Shown piece after piece: positions 47,239 through 58,398 of a DNA stretch of 64,000 nucleotides. The number at the start of each line of letters is the position of its first letter. Within the stretch, counting starts at the first letter, position 1. Under the pieces are notes generated by a model, which saw only the letters and a program-made list of their open reading frames with translations, did no database searches and had not been told where the DNA came from. Origin of the DNA: Heliocidaris tuberculata (taxonomy: Eukaryota; Echinodermata; Echinoidea; Camarodonta; Echinometridae); the NCBI GenBank assembly GCA_025618425.1, contig CM046838.1:3415715-3479714 (forward strand), given 5' to 3'. The position numbers were made by a program, and so were the translations under genes.

Positions 47239-47340
47239 CTATTCCTCGGGGGTATATATAGGGGGACTATGGAGATGATCCTCTGCAACAGGGCCCTCCT
47301 CTAACAACTTTCTCTTCTTTGTAACTTTCTTCTTTGGCAT
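47239..47340 (-). CDS. Short ORF with basic NLS-like N terminus in the foldback centre
   Basis: ATG at 47340-47338 (context CAAGATG) opens 33 codons beginning MPKKKVTKKRKLLEEGPVAE and ending IYTPEE, with TAG at 47241-47239. TATAAAAA (47403-47396, minus) lies about 56 nt upstream, a normal core-promoter distance. The basic cluster resembles a nuclear localisation signal, as in DNA-binding transposon proteins. It may be the remaining first exon of an autonomous parent element. Nothing downstream continues it, no donor is obvious, and it may be non-functional. Confidence 0.4.
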   Translation of the reverse strand: MPKKKVTKKRKLLEEGPVAEDHLHSPPIYTPEE

Positions 47341-47395
47341 CTTGACTATTCAGAAGGCCAACTTGAAACTGACTACCGGTCAATTGTCGAAGGGG

Positions 47396-47403
47396 TTTTT
47401 ATA
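47396..47403 (-). promoter_or_regulatory. TATA box facing the short ORF
   Basis: GGGGTATAAAAACCCC on the minus strand, symmetrically flanked by G4 and C4. Confidence 0.4.
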
Positions 47404-48218
47404 CCCCATGCCACTCGCACGAATACTCTCACGACCACTTGCACCGGTCTCATTCAATCGCACGAGCGATCGCATGGTCTCACATCCACTCGCACGACCA
47501 TGCAATCGATCGTGCGACTATTGTGATTGGCGTCAAGCCACTCGCAATCACTCGTGCAACACTCGCATGTGAACGCAAGACCACTCGCACGAGCATATGC
47601 GAGCAAATGCGACTTACTCGTGCAACGGTCTCTTCTAGTCGCTTTTGTTTTACGACCGCTGTTGCATTTGTGAATGCCTTTCTGCGACCTGATGAGATCG
47701 ATGGCGATTGAAACCTGTTGCAGCCTGTCGTGCGACCAAATGGTCGCAAACGGTCGCAGACCAATTGTGAAAGGGGCTTAACTTTCACACTGCATGCATC
47801 GCGACGCGACGGAGCAAAAGTTTGACTTAGCACGTATACCGTCGCGCTCGCATTTTTTGTTTTCTGTATACATGTTTTTAGCTTGCCCTAACGATAACAG
47901 AATAACTACCATAACAAAATTTTTATACCCCTGCCAAATGAAGTTTGAAGAGGGATGTATAGGAATATGCGCACGGTCGGTCCGTTACAAATCTTGCGGA
48001 TCGAACTACTCCCTCATTTTTTAAGAAATATGTTCATGAAATTTGGCACACACATTGGTCTTGGGAAGAAGATGTGCGAGACATATTTTTTGAATGTGCT
48101 GGAAACCGTGTTTTTCTTGTTATACCAGAGAATATGTCTTGAAATAAACTTTTCATGTATTGAATTACAATACTTTACGATATTTTTGTTTGTGTATTTT
48201 TTTTATTACTCATTGTTA

Positions 48219-48398
48219 CAGTGGCGGATCCAGGAATTTGAAATAGGGGGGGGGGGGGGGCGCCAGCGCCGAGGGAGCAGAGCGACCGAGCAGGGGAGGA
48301 CTTTTAAAAAAAATCATGTGCAAAAGTCGCATTAAAAAAAAAAAAAAAAAAAATTATAGGGGGCGCGGCCCTTGCGCCCCCGCCTGGATCCGCCACTG
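48219..48398. mobile_element. CAGTGGCGGATCCAGG MITE with TTGTTA duplication
   Basis: The terminal inverted repeats CAGTGGCGGATCCAGG and CCTGGATCCGCCACTG are perfect over 16 bp. TTGTTA flanks both sides (48213-48218 and 48399-48404). The interior has G and A runs and CGCCAGCGCCGAGGGAGCAG, a module typical of these elements. Confidence 0.85.
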
Positions 48399-48686
48399 TT
48401 GTTATTGTCTTTATTTTGCTATTATTTTCAGGGTGAGGAGGGGAGGGAGCAAGAGAGGGAAAATGATGAAATGTGAAATACATGTACTCATCTGTATTAT
48501 TGTCTCAGTAGAATTATGTTCTCATGGCCTCTTTTTTTTTTCATTGCGTGTTATAAATTACATGCAATATTTATGGCATAATTTTTTAATCTTGATGCAA
48601 AATCATCTTTTCTAAAAAGTATGTAGAATATGTTATGGCAATGATATTCAGGCACTTAGCCAAGGGGGGGGGGGGCACGTATATAA

Positions 48687-48985
48687 AGAAAAAAAAACTG
48701 ATAAGAATGAATAAAGATGTAAAGATGAAAAGAAAGAAAAACAAACTGATGAAAATGAGTAAGAATGTAGAGGTGAAAAGAAAGCAAAGATGAGAATGAA
48801 TAAAGATGTCTAGATGAAAAAAAAAATGATGAAAATACGTAAATAAAGATGTAAAGGTATAAAGAAAGATAAACACTGATAAGAATGAATAAAGATGTAA
48901 AGATGAAAAGAAAGAAAAACAAACACTGATTAAAAAATTATATAATAAAGATGTAAAGATGAACAGAAAGAAAAACAAATCTGTA
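48687..48985. repeat. Minisatellite, ~50-bp units
   Basis: Five to six imperfect copies of CTGATAAGAATGAATAAAGA then TGTAAAGATGAAAAGAAAGA. This produces the long minus-strand Phe/Leu/Ser-rich frame at 48586-49158, which is not a gene. Confidence 0.85.
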
Positions 48986-49309
48986 CCTACATGTATTACA
49001 TGACAGTTATGAACATAATTGAGAAAACATGCAAAATGCAATGGATTAAAATACACCCTAAACATACATGTATTTCCAAAATAAGAACGCTGATAAAAAA
49101 CAAACTTATGAGATAGAAACACATATATGCGCATACAAAGATGGAAACAAATGAACAAAATAATACATCATTAAATTAAATTCCCCCAAATGAAACTGGT
49201 TGCCCAAGCCACCTTATCGGCCAAAGTTGTTTGTTAATTTGAATGCACAAAACCTGAAATTCACTGCACGAAATATTAAATAGTGCGTACATTCACAAAT
49301 TTGTAAGCC

Positions 49310-49450
49310 CAGGCCCGTAACTAGGATTTTTTCAAGGGGGGGGGGGGGGGGGTTCAACATTGCAAATAGTGGACCTTTCTGAGGGAGTGAAGCGGCCGAG
49401 TAGGGGTGGCGGGTGGGGGTCAGGGGCGTGCCCCTCGAGGGCTTGAGCCA
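49310..49450. mobile_element. GCCCGTAACTAGGATTTTTTC-type element end
   Basis: A typical repeat start followed by a G run (49337-49352) and GAGGGAGTGAAGCGGCCGAG. No matching right end was located. Confidence 0.4.
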
Positions 49451-50420
49451 AGTCAGAATTATTTGATAGGGGGTGGGTCAAATGTGAAGCCTGAACATAT
49501 TATACTACCACTGTGTAAGATTCCAAATACTGCGAGCGAGCAAAGCGAGCGAAAGAAAAATAAAAAATGTACTTTTAAATTGCAAAAAAAATTTAATTAG
49601 TCACCAATAGGTGAAGTGTAAAGCTATATCTCCGGTCATATTGTTGGCGGGAATCATTCATATTAATAAAGTTTTTAGGAAGTGAAGCGAACGGGGTGGG
49701 GGGGGCACTTTGCTGTTGTTCTTTTATAGAAAGGTAACCCTAATATCTGGGCTCCATGACGATAGGGCAGTGATGTGCCCGAAAATTGTCATAACATTGA
49801 ATATCATGGACCTCGCTGCATGAAATTCATTTATAAGGTTTGCGAGCGAGCGAAGCGAACGAGGAAATGCTCATTCCAATATAGAAAGTGGAAATAACAA
49901 GCATTCGGGTGCCATGGGGATAGGGCAGTAACGTGCCTGAATACAATAACATCATATGAAAAAAGTCTTTGACCTCGCTGCCTGAAACTCTCATTTCTAA
50001 GACATGTTTAAAAAAAGTATATGAGCCGCCATCAAGACGCATATGTGTGGAAGCATTAGATTATCATCTTTTATATCAGGGTCATGACAATTGCTCAGCT
50101 CATCCTCGACCCCCCCCCCCCCCCACACACACACACGCACATACCCACGCACGCAGCACATACACACTAGCTAGTACACAAACGACTGTAGTACCTACCA
50201 ACGGTAGTACTATACAGTCATCGGAGTTCAAACCCAACTCCTCTCTGAGCCCCCCCCCCCCCCCACAGTCATGCACGCGGCATGAAGCACACACTAGCTA
50301 GACACATCAATATAAAAAATACGCCGAAGTCTATGGGTTAAATTGCATCGAGCATCGCACTGAATACGCGGTGTGAGCTCGCGCGAATTTATACGCAAGA
50401 AATGGGGACAGCTGGTCCGT

Positions 50421-50508
50421 ATATGGGACACGTGGTCCTGATTCCGATCCGGATGAGGTGTCCGTGGAGACACGTCATCCGAACGGACATCTCATCCGGT
50501 GACACCGG
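50421..50508 (-). repeat. Hairpin module, copy 2
   Basis: Reverse complement of 46643-46734 with only a few substitutions, then a run of about 24 G at 50522-50545. Confidence 0.75.
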
Positions 50509-50814
50509 AAGCAGTTTGGGATGGGGGGGGGGGGGGGGGGGGGGGCAAACATTCAAGGGGGCTCACCTTTCAAGGGCTCATGTCTTCTCATCCCTAAAAA
50601 ACACACACGCTTTCCCACCCTCTCACAACAATACAGACGCACGTACACACCTTTCAGAATATTTCGCTATTAAACACGTCTAATACAAAACCTCCACTAC
50701 ATTAAAGTTAAAAGTTTGAATGCTTTATCTGTCTTTAGTGATCTCCATGCACGAAAAATGAATACAAAGGCTTACAATTACGTAATAAAGCAATCAAGCT
50801 TTTAATATACACAC

Positions 50815-50980
50815 GATTTTTACTCCTTTACTACTGATTTTTTTTTTTTCGATGGGGGGGGGGGGCTTTTTTTTTGGGGGGGGGGCGAAAATGCATTTTG
50901 CCCCCCACTTTTTTTTTTTGGGGGGGGGCGGTCGCCCCCCCCCCCCCTCCTTCACTTCCGGCGCCTATGGCGTTGAGGGT
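50815..50980. repeat. G-, T- and C-homopolymer cluster
   Basis: Alternating runs of G, T and C end at CTTCCGGCGCCTATGGCG, which looks like a terminal sequence of another G-run element. The other end was not found. Confidence 0.5.
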
Positions 50981-50990
50981 GTATTATTCA

Positions 50991-51288
50991 GGAGTTTTCG
51001 TTCAGCAACGTACGCGGAATTCTAGGACGGAAATTAACAATTGCACATGACAAAGGACGCCCGTCTTAGACTTTAAAGTCTTTGTGGAAAATTGAAGAAC
51101 CGGAACAGTAGTTTCGTCTAGATTCAGAGCGAACGATGCATTTGCAATTTATCGTGCGCTCTTGATCTAACACGGTATTGCCGTTCCTGTTCTTTCATTT
51201 TCGACAAAGAATGCCTAGGCGTCCTTTGTCATGTGCAATTGTTAATCTCCGTCCTAGAATCCTGCGTACGTTGCTGAACGAAAACTCC
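50991..51288. mobile_element. 298-bp foldback with ~75-bp nearly identical arms
   Basis: GGAGTTTTCGTTCAGCAACG then TACGC and …TCTAGGACGG and AACAATTGCACATGACAAAG at the left are repeated in inverse at the right, with about three differences. The high arm identity suggests a recent or gene-converted copy. Confidence 0.85.
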
Positions 51289-51507
51289 CTATTTTCTCAA
51301 CGGATCGCGGTCGTGCGCGAACAGTCCAGGCAGTGGACTAGGAAAAACAGATAAAGGGTACGAAACTCATGAATTTCTGAATTTATAATCGATAAAATAC
51401 AAAATGGAAACTGCATAATTTCCCATGGGTGCAGTATTGTTTTGTACTGAATATTATATTATTATTTTATCTGCTTGACTGTTGATGAAGGAATGGGTCT
51501 GCTTCAT

Positions 51508-51542
<35 letters not shown>

Positions 51543-51956
51543 TATATATTCAATAACACATGGAGAAATGGAAATTTATTGATTAAATTAATGATTTTAT
51601 TTTATTACAAAATAAATAGAGAGCAGATCGAAAGGGAAATTAGGCATTGCCAGCTTCAGCTTATTCGATCACAATAATGACAATTAATTACTTGCTTATC
51701 CCTTCTAAGATTTTCTCGTTAGTGATACTTTCAGTGATCAATTTTTCTTGTTTACTGCTTTTATTAAAGACGATATAGAGTGGACTTCCCCTTTCAGTGT
51801 AACATCAGATAAATCATGATTAAAGAATTCAGTTCATTTCATGTCAATATAATTCGGTTATTGAAATAAATCATGGCATAAACAATAGCATCAATAACGA
51901 CAGGAACCCAAGCAGAGCAATAATGAATGGAGAGTGTCTCTGTAGCCCCCCCCCCC

Positions 51957-51958
51957 CT

Positions 51959-51993
<35 letters not shown>

Positions 51994-52171
51994 CTTTCTC
52001 TCACCTGTATATATCTCTCTCTTTCTCTCTCTATCTCTCTCATCTCTCTCTTTCTCTCTCTGTCTCTCTCTCTTTTTTGTCTCTTTGTCTCTTTCTCTCC
52101 CTTGTGCACCACTTCTCTCAGTCTGTCTGTCTCTCTCTCTCTCTCTCCTTCTCTGCCTGTCTGTTTGTCTC

Positions 52172-52210
<39 letters not shown>

Positions 52211-52213
52211 ACA
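51957..52213. repeat. CT-rich microsatellite tract
   Basis: CT, TTTCT and GTCT units over 250 bp. It gives spurious Ser/Leu-rich frames in the plus strand. Confidence 0.95.
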
Positions 52214-53126
52214 AGATATTTTAGATGTTGTAGATACTTTTAATCCGCAAACGAGATTCGCGGTAATAACAAAAATGCAGAAAGGCCCTTCAGTCAAACC
52301 TGTCTGTAAGATGCTGTGATATTGCGAGCATATTAATGAATGCTTGAGAAAAGATAAATCACAGGAATGAATTCAGTCCGAGTAGAAGACCACTAATTGG
52401 CAATCGTGACTAAAATATCCCCCTATATAACTTTCATTATTATAATTATCATTGCATCCTTGGCAGTGGACAATGTGAACATAATAATATAGTTTTCCGG
52501 GTATGCTCTAATTCCGCTTTTATCTACAAATGACAACGTCCCCTTATATGCATGCATGAATATGACTTATTTAAGACTTAATGGAGAATATTATTAAAGT
52601 TAATAAATGTTCATACAAACAAACCATTACGCCCTGGTGATCTCATATGAGTCACGAATCCATCAACAGAGTGACGTCATGATTGATCCTAACAATAAAG
52701 AGAAGGAGTAATAGATAAAGAGAAGGAGTAACATACATCCATCATGTTCTTATTGCTGAGTTTAATCTAACTTTTCCCAAAATATTCCTTTTCTTTAATC
52801 AGATGCATAATTATGTTTCGAATAAGCCAGTTCGTAATTACAATTTGTGCATGTGCAGATAAAGGTCATTTTGTACCTAGTACAATTGACCTTTATCATC
52901 GATCATGTTTATACGCTGTCATTTTGTATACGCACCATGATGCGTGCACCAGTATGATTTTACATGTTAAATAAGTAGCGAGTCCACCAAAACAAATGCG
53001 CGTGCGCGTACAAATTGGGGTCATTTCAGGGTCATTTGTACCATGTACTAATTACGAACTGGCTAATTAATGCTCAGAAAGGGAGTACAAATCGTCATCT
53101 TTTGTGGCCATAAAGCTGGACCAGCA
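52214..53126. other. Non-coding stretch
   Basis: Nothing supported. GCCAGTTCGTAATTA near 52827 and TAATTACGAACTGGC near 53046 form an inverted pair, probably another small foldback of about 235 bp. Confidence 0.5.
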
Positions 53127-53204
53127 ATATATATATATATATATATATATACAATAAATAAATAAATAAATATATATATATACAATAAATAAATAAATAA
53201 ATAA

Positions 53205-53281
<77 letters not shown>
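53127..53281. repeat. Long (AT)n with (AATA)n interruptions
   Basis: About 150 bp of AT dinucleotides and AAAT units. Confidence 0.95.
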
Positions 53282-53286
<5 letters not shown>

Positions 53287-53424
53287 TTTATATTTATATA
53301 TTGATTTACAAGGACTAGGATCACCTTTAAAGTCTATGATAGGATTGCCTAAATTAAGCAATCATACAGTGCGTCCCAGAAAAAATGAAGCCCTAAAATA
53401 AAGGGGTACTGTGACCACACTATG

Positions 53425-53662
53425 GGTGATTTCAAGTTCGGTGTTGGTGTTGGTGTTGGTGTTGAGAGCGTGAATTGGGCTGCTGATTCTAGCCCCAATA
53501 CCGAATTCGGGATTATTAAAATAATACCAATCACATTATTGACAGCTCAACACCTAGTGAAGTCAATCCCAGCACCAGTTTCATTTCAGGTTATGTGTTG
53601 TGGCTGGTGCTATTTTTCCCCCAACACCAACACCAGCTTTCAACACCGAACTTGAATTCACC
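53425..53662. mobile_element. Nested MITE with GTTGGT-repeat arms
   Basis: GGTGATTTCAAGTTCGGTGT then TGGTGTTGG… is inverted at …CCAACACCAACACCAGC, ACCGAACTTGAATTCACC. The right arm of the host reads ACACTATGTGCTCTATG without it. Confidence 0.8.
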
Positions 53663-53828
53663 CAGTGTGCTCTATGACAATATATAAATACTTATTTTCC
53701 ATAAACTAGAAGTGTTATGCTGTTAAATGATACCTTAATTGATGGCATATATCCGTACATCCTTTACCGAGCAGCAGCATTTTGAAAATGACATGTAAAA
53801 ACTCAATTGTGCCGGATTTAAGTAAAAC

Positions 53829-54006
53829 TAGTTTGCAGGCACAAACCCTGGTCAGTCGTAAAAGAGTGTCTGCACTGTAAGACTACCATAGGCCATGTAC
53901 TATAGCCTGACTTGACACGACCAGAAGGTAGCTGAATTAGGCTTCTCTCAAAACACAATGTTTTTCTGATAAACTGTCAAATTAGGGTCTGTGCTTGCAG
54001 ACCAGG
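53829..54006. mobile_element. Nested hAT-like MITE, GTAAAAC duplication
   Basis: TTTGCAGGCACAAACCCTGG at the left and …AGGGTCTGTGCTTGCAGACC at the right are inverted repeats. GTAAAAC (then T or C) flanks both sides (53822-53828 and 54007-54013). The opposite arm (about 54630) reads GGGTAAAACCGTTAAAACG, the empty site. Confidence 0.8.
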
Positions 54007-54855
54007 GTAAAACCGTGAAAACGTTAGGCTCACACGCGAACATGACCCAAATGCAACATGACTTTTAAAATACTATGAGAAGACTATTTTCATCTGTCTC
54101 TTTCAATAATTAGGGTAAGGATAATGCCCTCATCATGAAATAAAGGATGGTCAATGTATTGTCGATGTTAGGGTAAAGAAAGGGTGTGTTTTATACTGAA
54201 ATGATACCTCCAATCGAAATAAAAGGGGTTTTTTTAAGTGAAATTTCTTTTAAGAACAAAGCGGACAGAAAGGTGATATTTTTCATAAAAGTAAAGTGAG
54301 TGGCACTTTCCATTGCCAGATGGGAATACAAGGTAGAAAGGGCACATAAGGCAGGAAATATATCAAGATTATGGCAATTTCCTACCTCAGGAGGGGCTCC
54401 TTTTCCATCACAGGAAGGGCAGCTTTTCATTTTTTGCGGGATAGTCATAGATTTGGGAAATGGGGGGGGGGCGGCGTATGCCCCTGACACCACTGGAAAT
54501 TGGTATTGACTCGTGTTTCATGAATTTCTGATTGAATACATACCATCACACAATGGAATTTCACGTATCATATCTCTTAAAGCTGGTATTTCACTTTGGT
54601 CATTTTCGCATGTGATACTAACGTTTTAACGGTTTTACCCAAATCCGGCACAACTACGTTTTTACATATCATTTTCAAAATGCTGCTGCTCGGTAAAGCA
54701 TGTACGGATGTATTTCATCAAGGTATCATTTGAAAGTATAATATTTCTAGTTTATGGAAAATAGACGATTATTGTCATAGAGCACATAGTGTGGTCACAA
54801 TAACCTATTGTTTTAGGGTTTCGTGTTTTTCTGGGACGCACTCTATTATTGTGAG

Positions 54856-55014
54856 CAGGGGCGGATCCAGGATTTTGTAAAAGAGGGGCACAGAGCCGGA
54901 AAGTAAACAATTAAGAAGGCATATTTTTTTTATTGTGTACTTAAGGTATGCCAATGGGATTTCAAGGGGGGGGGGGGGCTGTCAATTCGCCCCCCCCCCC
55001 TGGATCGGCCCTTG
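54856..55014. mobile_element. CAGGGGCGGATCCAGG-ended MITE
   Basis: Left end CAGGGGCGGATCCAGG, right end CCTGGATCGGCCCTTG, with G and C runs just inside. Related to 48219-48398 and 58399-58701. Confidence 0.7.
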
Positions 55015-56558
55015 ATGAGCCTATTCATCTTCTGCCTACTCCCGAAAAGCCATTAACTCGAAAGCACATACATGATATTGCTGTAGAACGTAGTTGTAAT
55101 GTATGTGATGACGACCAGGGATCCTATTTTCCACGTTTCCTTTCTTAAATATTCCACTTTAGAAGAAGAAAAAAAAACCCGACTTACTGGATATGTATTG
55201 AAATGTGGAGGTGGGCTCGTTGTATTATATTTCATGTATGAATAATTGAAGAAGAATCGTATTTCTCTCACTCCATTGTAGGCTGAGATAAGGGATGCCA
55301 AACGCTCCTCGCCCCGTTGATCAGTTGCAGGAAAAATAATTCCCGAATAATGGAAGGAAGTTGTTTGATGCATTAGAACACAACCCATCCCTACCCATGG
55401 TCTAATTATTTTTTTTTTTTTACAGTATATACTTGTAGTTAACAAATCGTTTAATTTGTGACACATAGCTTGCTGAGGTGAATGGATGGATGGAAAGTGA
55501 GAGAATGACACGGAGGAAGATTAGCAGAAAGAAGACAATGTTGAATGAGAACTAAAGAAAGTGGGTTTGAGAGAGAGGGGGGGGGGGGGAGACAGACAGA
55601 CAGACAGACAGATGGGGAGGGATAGTTAAAGAGTTTGGGGGGGGGGGTAGAGAGACATATGGTGAGGGAGGGGGTGTGAGAGAGAGAGAAAGATAGAGAG
55701 ATACAGAGAGAGATACAGAGAGAGAGAGGGGGGAGGGGGTTGATGATGGGGGTGTGAAGGGGGATATACGGGAAACTAAATCCTACATTTACATCTTTGA
55801 TGAAAACTCTTGGGGAGAGTTTTTCCAATCTACGAAGATGTAAAGGGATGCAGAATGGTTCTTTTCCCCCAGGCCTGTAAACATGTTCAAACGTAGTTTC
55901 TGGATGTGGAAACCAAGGTTCACATATCCTCTGTCTTACATTAATTCGTCGTTTCGTCGAATTCGTCGAATAGCTGTCGGCGTCTCTTCTCTTTAATCAG
56001 CTCTGAGAGTGTTATTATCGACGGTGGACGTTGTTTTTATTTTAGACTCATCCCTAAATACCTTCAAAACTTTTAGTTAAGCCTTAAGGTGACAATATAA
56101 AACACGTGAGTTACAAGTGAGGATTTTGTGAAAAAAATTACTATGCTTGATGTTCAGTTATTCACATTTCTGTGATGGAATGGTCATAAAGGTATATGAA
56201 TATAAACTGTAAAATGGTGTGCTGTTGCTAGAGAAATAGTTTTCTTTACTCGCCTATAACTTTTTTTTCCTGAAGCCTATTTGGTCTAAATCTCTGCATA
56301 TTCTTTCGAAAATAGAACCTCTCCATTAAATCTGAAGACAAACTGATTTCAAAGACAAATCACAATGTTATTAAGGCAACTTCGAGTCAGGTTTACATAA
56401 CGATTACATTTACACATAGTGCCTATATTACTCTGTACTGCGCGGTTGAGGATAGGAGCTACAAAAAATATTGAGAAAATGTAGATGAGAGACTGGTGAA
56501 ATCAAAGGTAAAGAAAAACATAATGAATACACCGCTATAGTCAGAGCCACCACTGAGA

Positions 56559-56600
<42 letters not shown>

Positions 56601-56608
56601 AGGATATT
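55015..56608. other. Non-coding stretch
   Basis: G runs and GA-rich sequence at 55568-55740, (GA)n at 56564-56596. No gene is supported. Confidence 0.55.
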
Positions 56609-56918
56609 TTAGAGTGGCATTAAACTGGTAAAACTTAAACAGCGTCATCTTAGAGTGACTGCTAAATTAAGATTATAATTTGAAAATTAATTGCATTTTG
56701 TTTTGAATTTTGACAAACAGCTTGTTTGGATAATAGGCACATTTTATATTTCAAACTATTATTTTTGACTTTGCAGATGTGGAAAATTGCCTACAGGTAC
56801 ATTCTAAGTTTCTACAAATTGGAATGGGGCATGATGGGGAAAATGAGAGGCACAGACACTTTTCAAATCCTGTTAAAAGATGGCGCCATTAGGGGCTTCA
56901 TTTTACTGTCACTTTAAA
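56609..56918 (+). mobile_element. MITE family C, copy 2
   Basis: Same orientation and body as 25189-25467, slightly longer, with an extra segment GGAATGGGGCATGATGGGG near 56820. Confidence 0.75.
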
Positions 56919-56939
56919 AGGAGGCACAGAGACCTAGGA

Positions 56940-57191
56940 TAACGAGAGAGAGAGAGAGAGAGAGAGGGTGGGGGCGGTATTTGTAGAACAAGAAACAAAT
57001 TGAGCGCGTTGAGGCAGAGTAAGAAAGTAGAGAACGAGGAGACCAAAGAGATACTGTAGGATGGGAAAACAGGGGACATTACATACAAATTGGGGAAGAG
57101 AAATAGAGAGAGAGAGAGAGAGAGTAGGAAAGATAGAGAGAGAGGAGGGAGAAAGGCAGAAATAGGTAGAAAGAGAGAGAGAAAGAGAGAG

Positions 57192-57228
<37 letters not shown>
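56940..57228. repeat. GA-rich microsatellite tracts
   Basis: (GA)n at 56943-56966 and again over 57104-57226. Confidence 0.9.
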
Positions 57229-57229
<1 letters not shown>

Positions 57230-58398
57230 TTTAAGTCATGTATCATATTCATATAAAGGTTTCTAATATTAATACGGTCGTGATAAGAGTCGGTATTGAT
57301 TCCATACATTTCCTGTCCATGGAATCCATTCTACCAAACATGTCTACATACTCTCACTGGACCCACAGCAGATCAAATTTCTTAAATTCTTCCCCATCAC
57401 GTATCGACTCATACAAACAGGTAGAAAATAACATCAACTGCAACAATCCTCTTCTTTTTCGAAATTGCCTTTCTTTCACTTCATTTCTTTTTCTACATTG
57501 TTTTCATTTTTTACGTTTTGTTCTTGTTGTTTTTGGGGGGTTTTAAAATTATTTGGGGGGGGGGGCTTCTTCTTATCTGTTGATTTTCTTGCTGGTTTTC
57601 CCTGTTCATTTCATCCCTCTTTTTGTGGCAGTTCTTCTTTCTTCATCTATAATGAGTTGTTCCTTAATTTCATCTGGGTAAGACAAGCAATGCCAAAGAA
57701 AACTTTCCTACGTGTATTTCACTTACATGAACATATTCTGTCCACCCACAGGCTTGAAATGCTTGATGTGACTTGACGTAATGCTGGCATCCAAAGGACC
57801 TTCATCCAAGGTTTGAGAACTTCGAAAAGGAAGGAAATGTTCGTCTGAGTACAATAAAATAGAATAGAATTGATCTGGACTGGAATGACTGCCTAGAAAG
57901 AGGGTACTTTCTAAAGCCAGAATATCACATATGACAACGGAAATTAAAAGTACTGAGTAACTTTTTCAGGACATAAATTAACAATAATTATATCAAGACG
58001 AAACGACAAAATTGAGCACCCTTTAGAGTAGAGGTAAGGGAATTGATCATTTGTTATCAAGCCTCCAACTTGATATAATAAATTGACGTTAAACATGTCT
58101 TTTTAATCTATTTTTGTTTTATACAGGCCAATTGACTGAAGAATCTTAACCATTCTTAGAAGTACAATTGTGTACAACTTACAAGCTAAGACTCTTTCGA
58201 GTCAGACTAATAATTCTTGCTGATCTCAAAACAATAAGTTGGGGGGAGAAGATGGAAATGAAGTTTCGCGTCAGGTAAATCATATCATTCTACGCTTGCA
58301 AGATTTTCCACTTAACCCCAGCCTGACTAATAGTGATCGATCAGATACAGTATACCGAATATAATTTCCATTATGCCATACGCTACGGCAGCCTAATT
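57229..58398. other. Non-coding stretch
   Basis: No gene is supported. GAGTACAATAAAATAGAATA near 57847 resembles a retroelement tail. Confidence 0.45.

Larger units (their letters stand above)
46775..47773 (-). mobile_element. 1-kb foldback element with TTTCACAATTGGTC ends and a promoter-like centre
   Basis: The ends TTTCACAATTGGTCTGCGAC and …GTCGCAGACCAATTGTGAAA are inverted repeats. The arms are packed with TCGCACGA/TCGTGCGA-type words. The unique centre (about 47230-47410) differs in composition and contains a minus-strand TATA box and short ORF. The ends resemble those of 31946-33314 (TCACAAYYGGTC), which suggests related families. Confidence 0.75.
53368..54842. mobile_element. 1.5-kb foldback (AGTGCGTCCCAGAAAAA ends) with two nested insertions in one arm
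   Basis: The left arm starts AGTGCGTCCCAGAAAAAATG and the right arm ends …TTTTTCTGGGACGCACT. Once two insertions are removed from the left arm (53425-53662 and 53829-54006), it aligns with the right arm (54585-54842, inverse) through TTTACCGAGCAGCAGCATTT and GTGCCGGATTT. The centre (54050-54585) is single-copy and not recognisably coding. Confidence 0.8.

Noticed and set aside
46626..47833. Several Arg-rich frames on both strands
   Set aside because: Produced by repeated CGCACGA words of the foldback arms; only the short centre ORF has promoter-like context.
48586..49158. 190-codon minus-strand frame, longest in its region after the stem exon
   Set aside because: It is the translation of a ~50-bp AT-rich minisatellite and flanking sequence, with Phe/Leu/Ser composition and no motifs.
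51923..52319. Plus-strand Ser/Leu-rich frames of 106 and 130 codons
   Set aside because: Translation of a CT microsatellite in two frames.
53067..53361. Two minus-strand frames with Tyr-Ile repeats
   Set aside because: Translation of (AT)n/(AATA)n.
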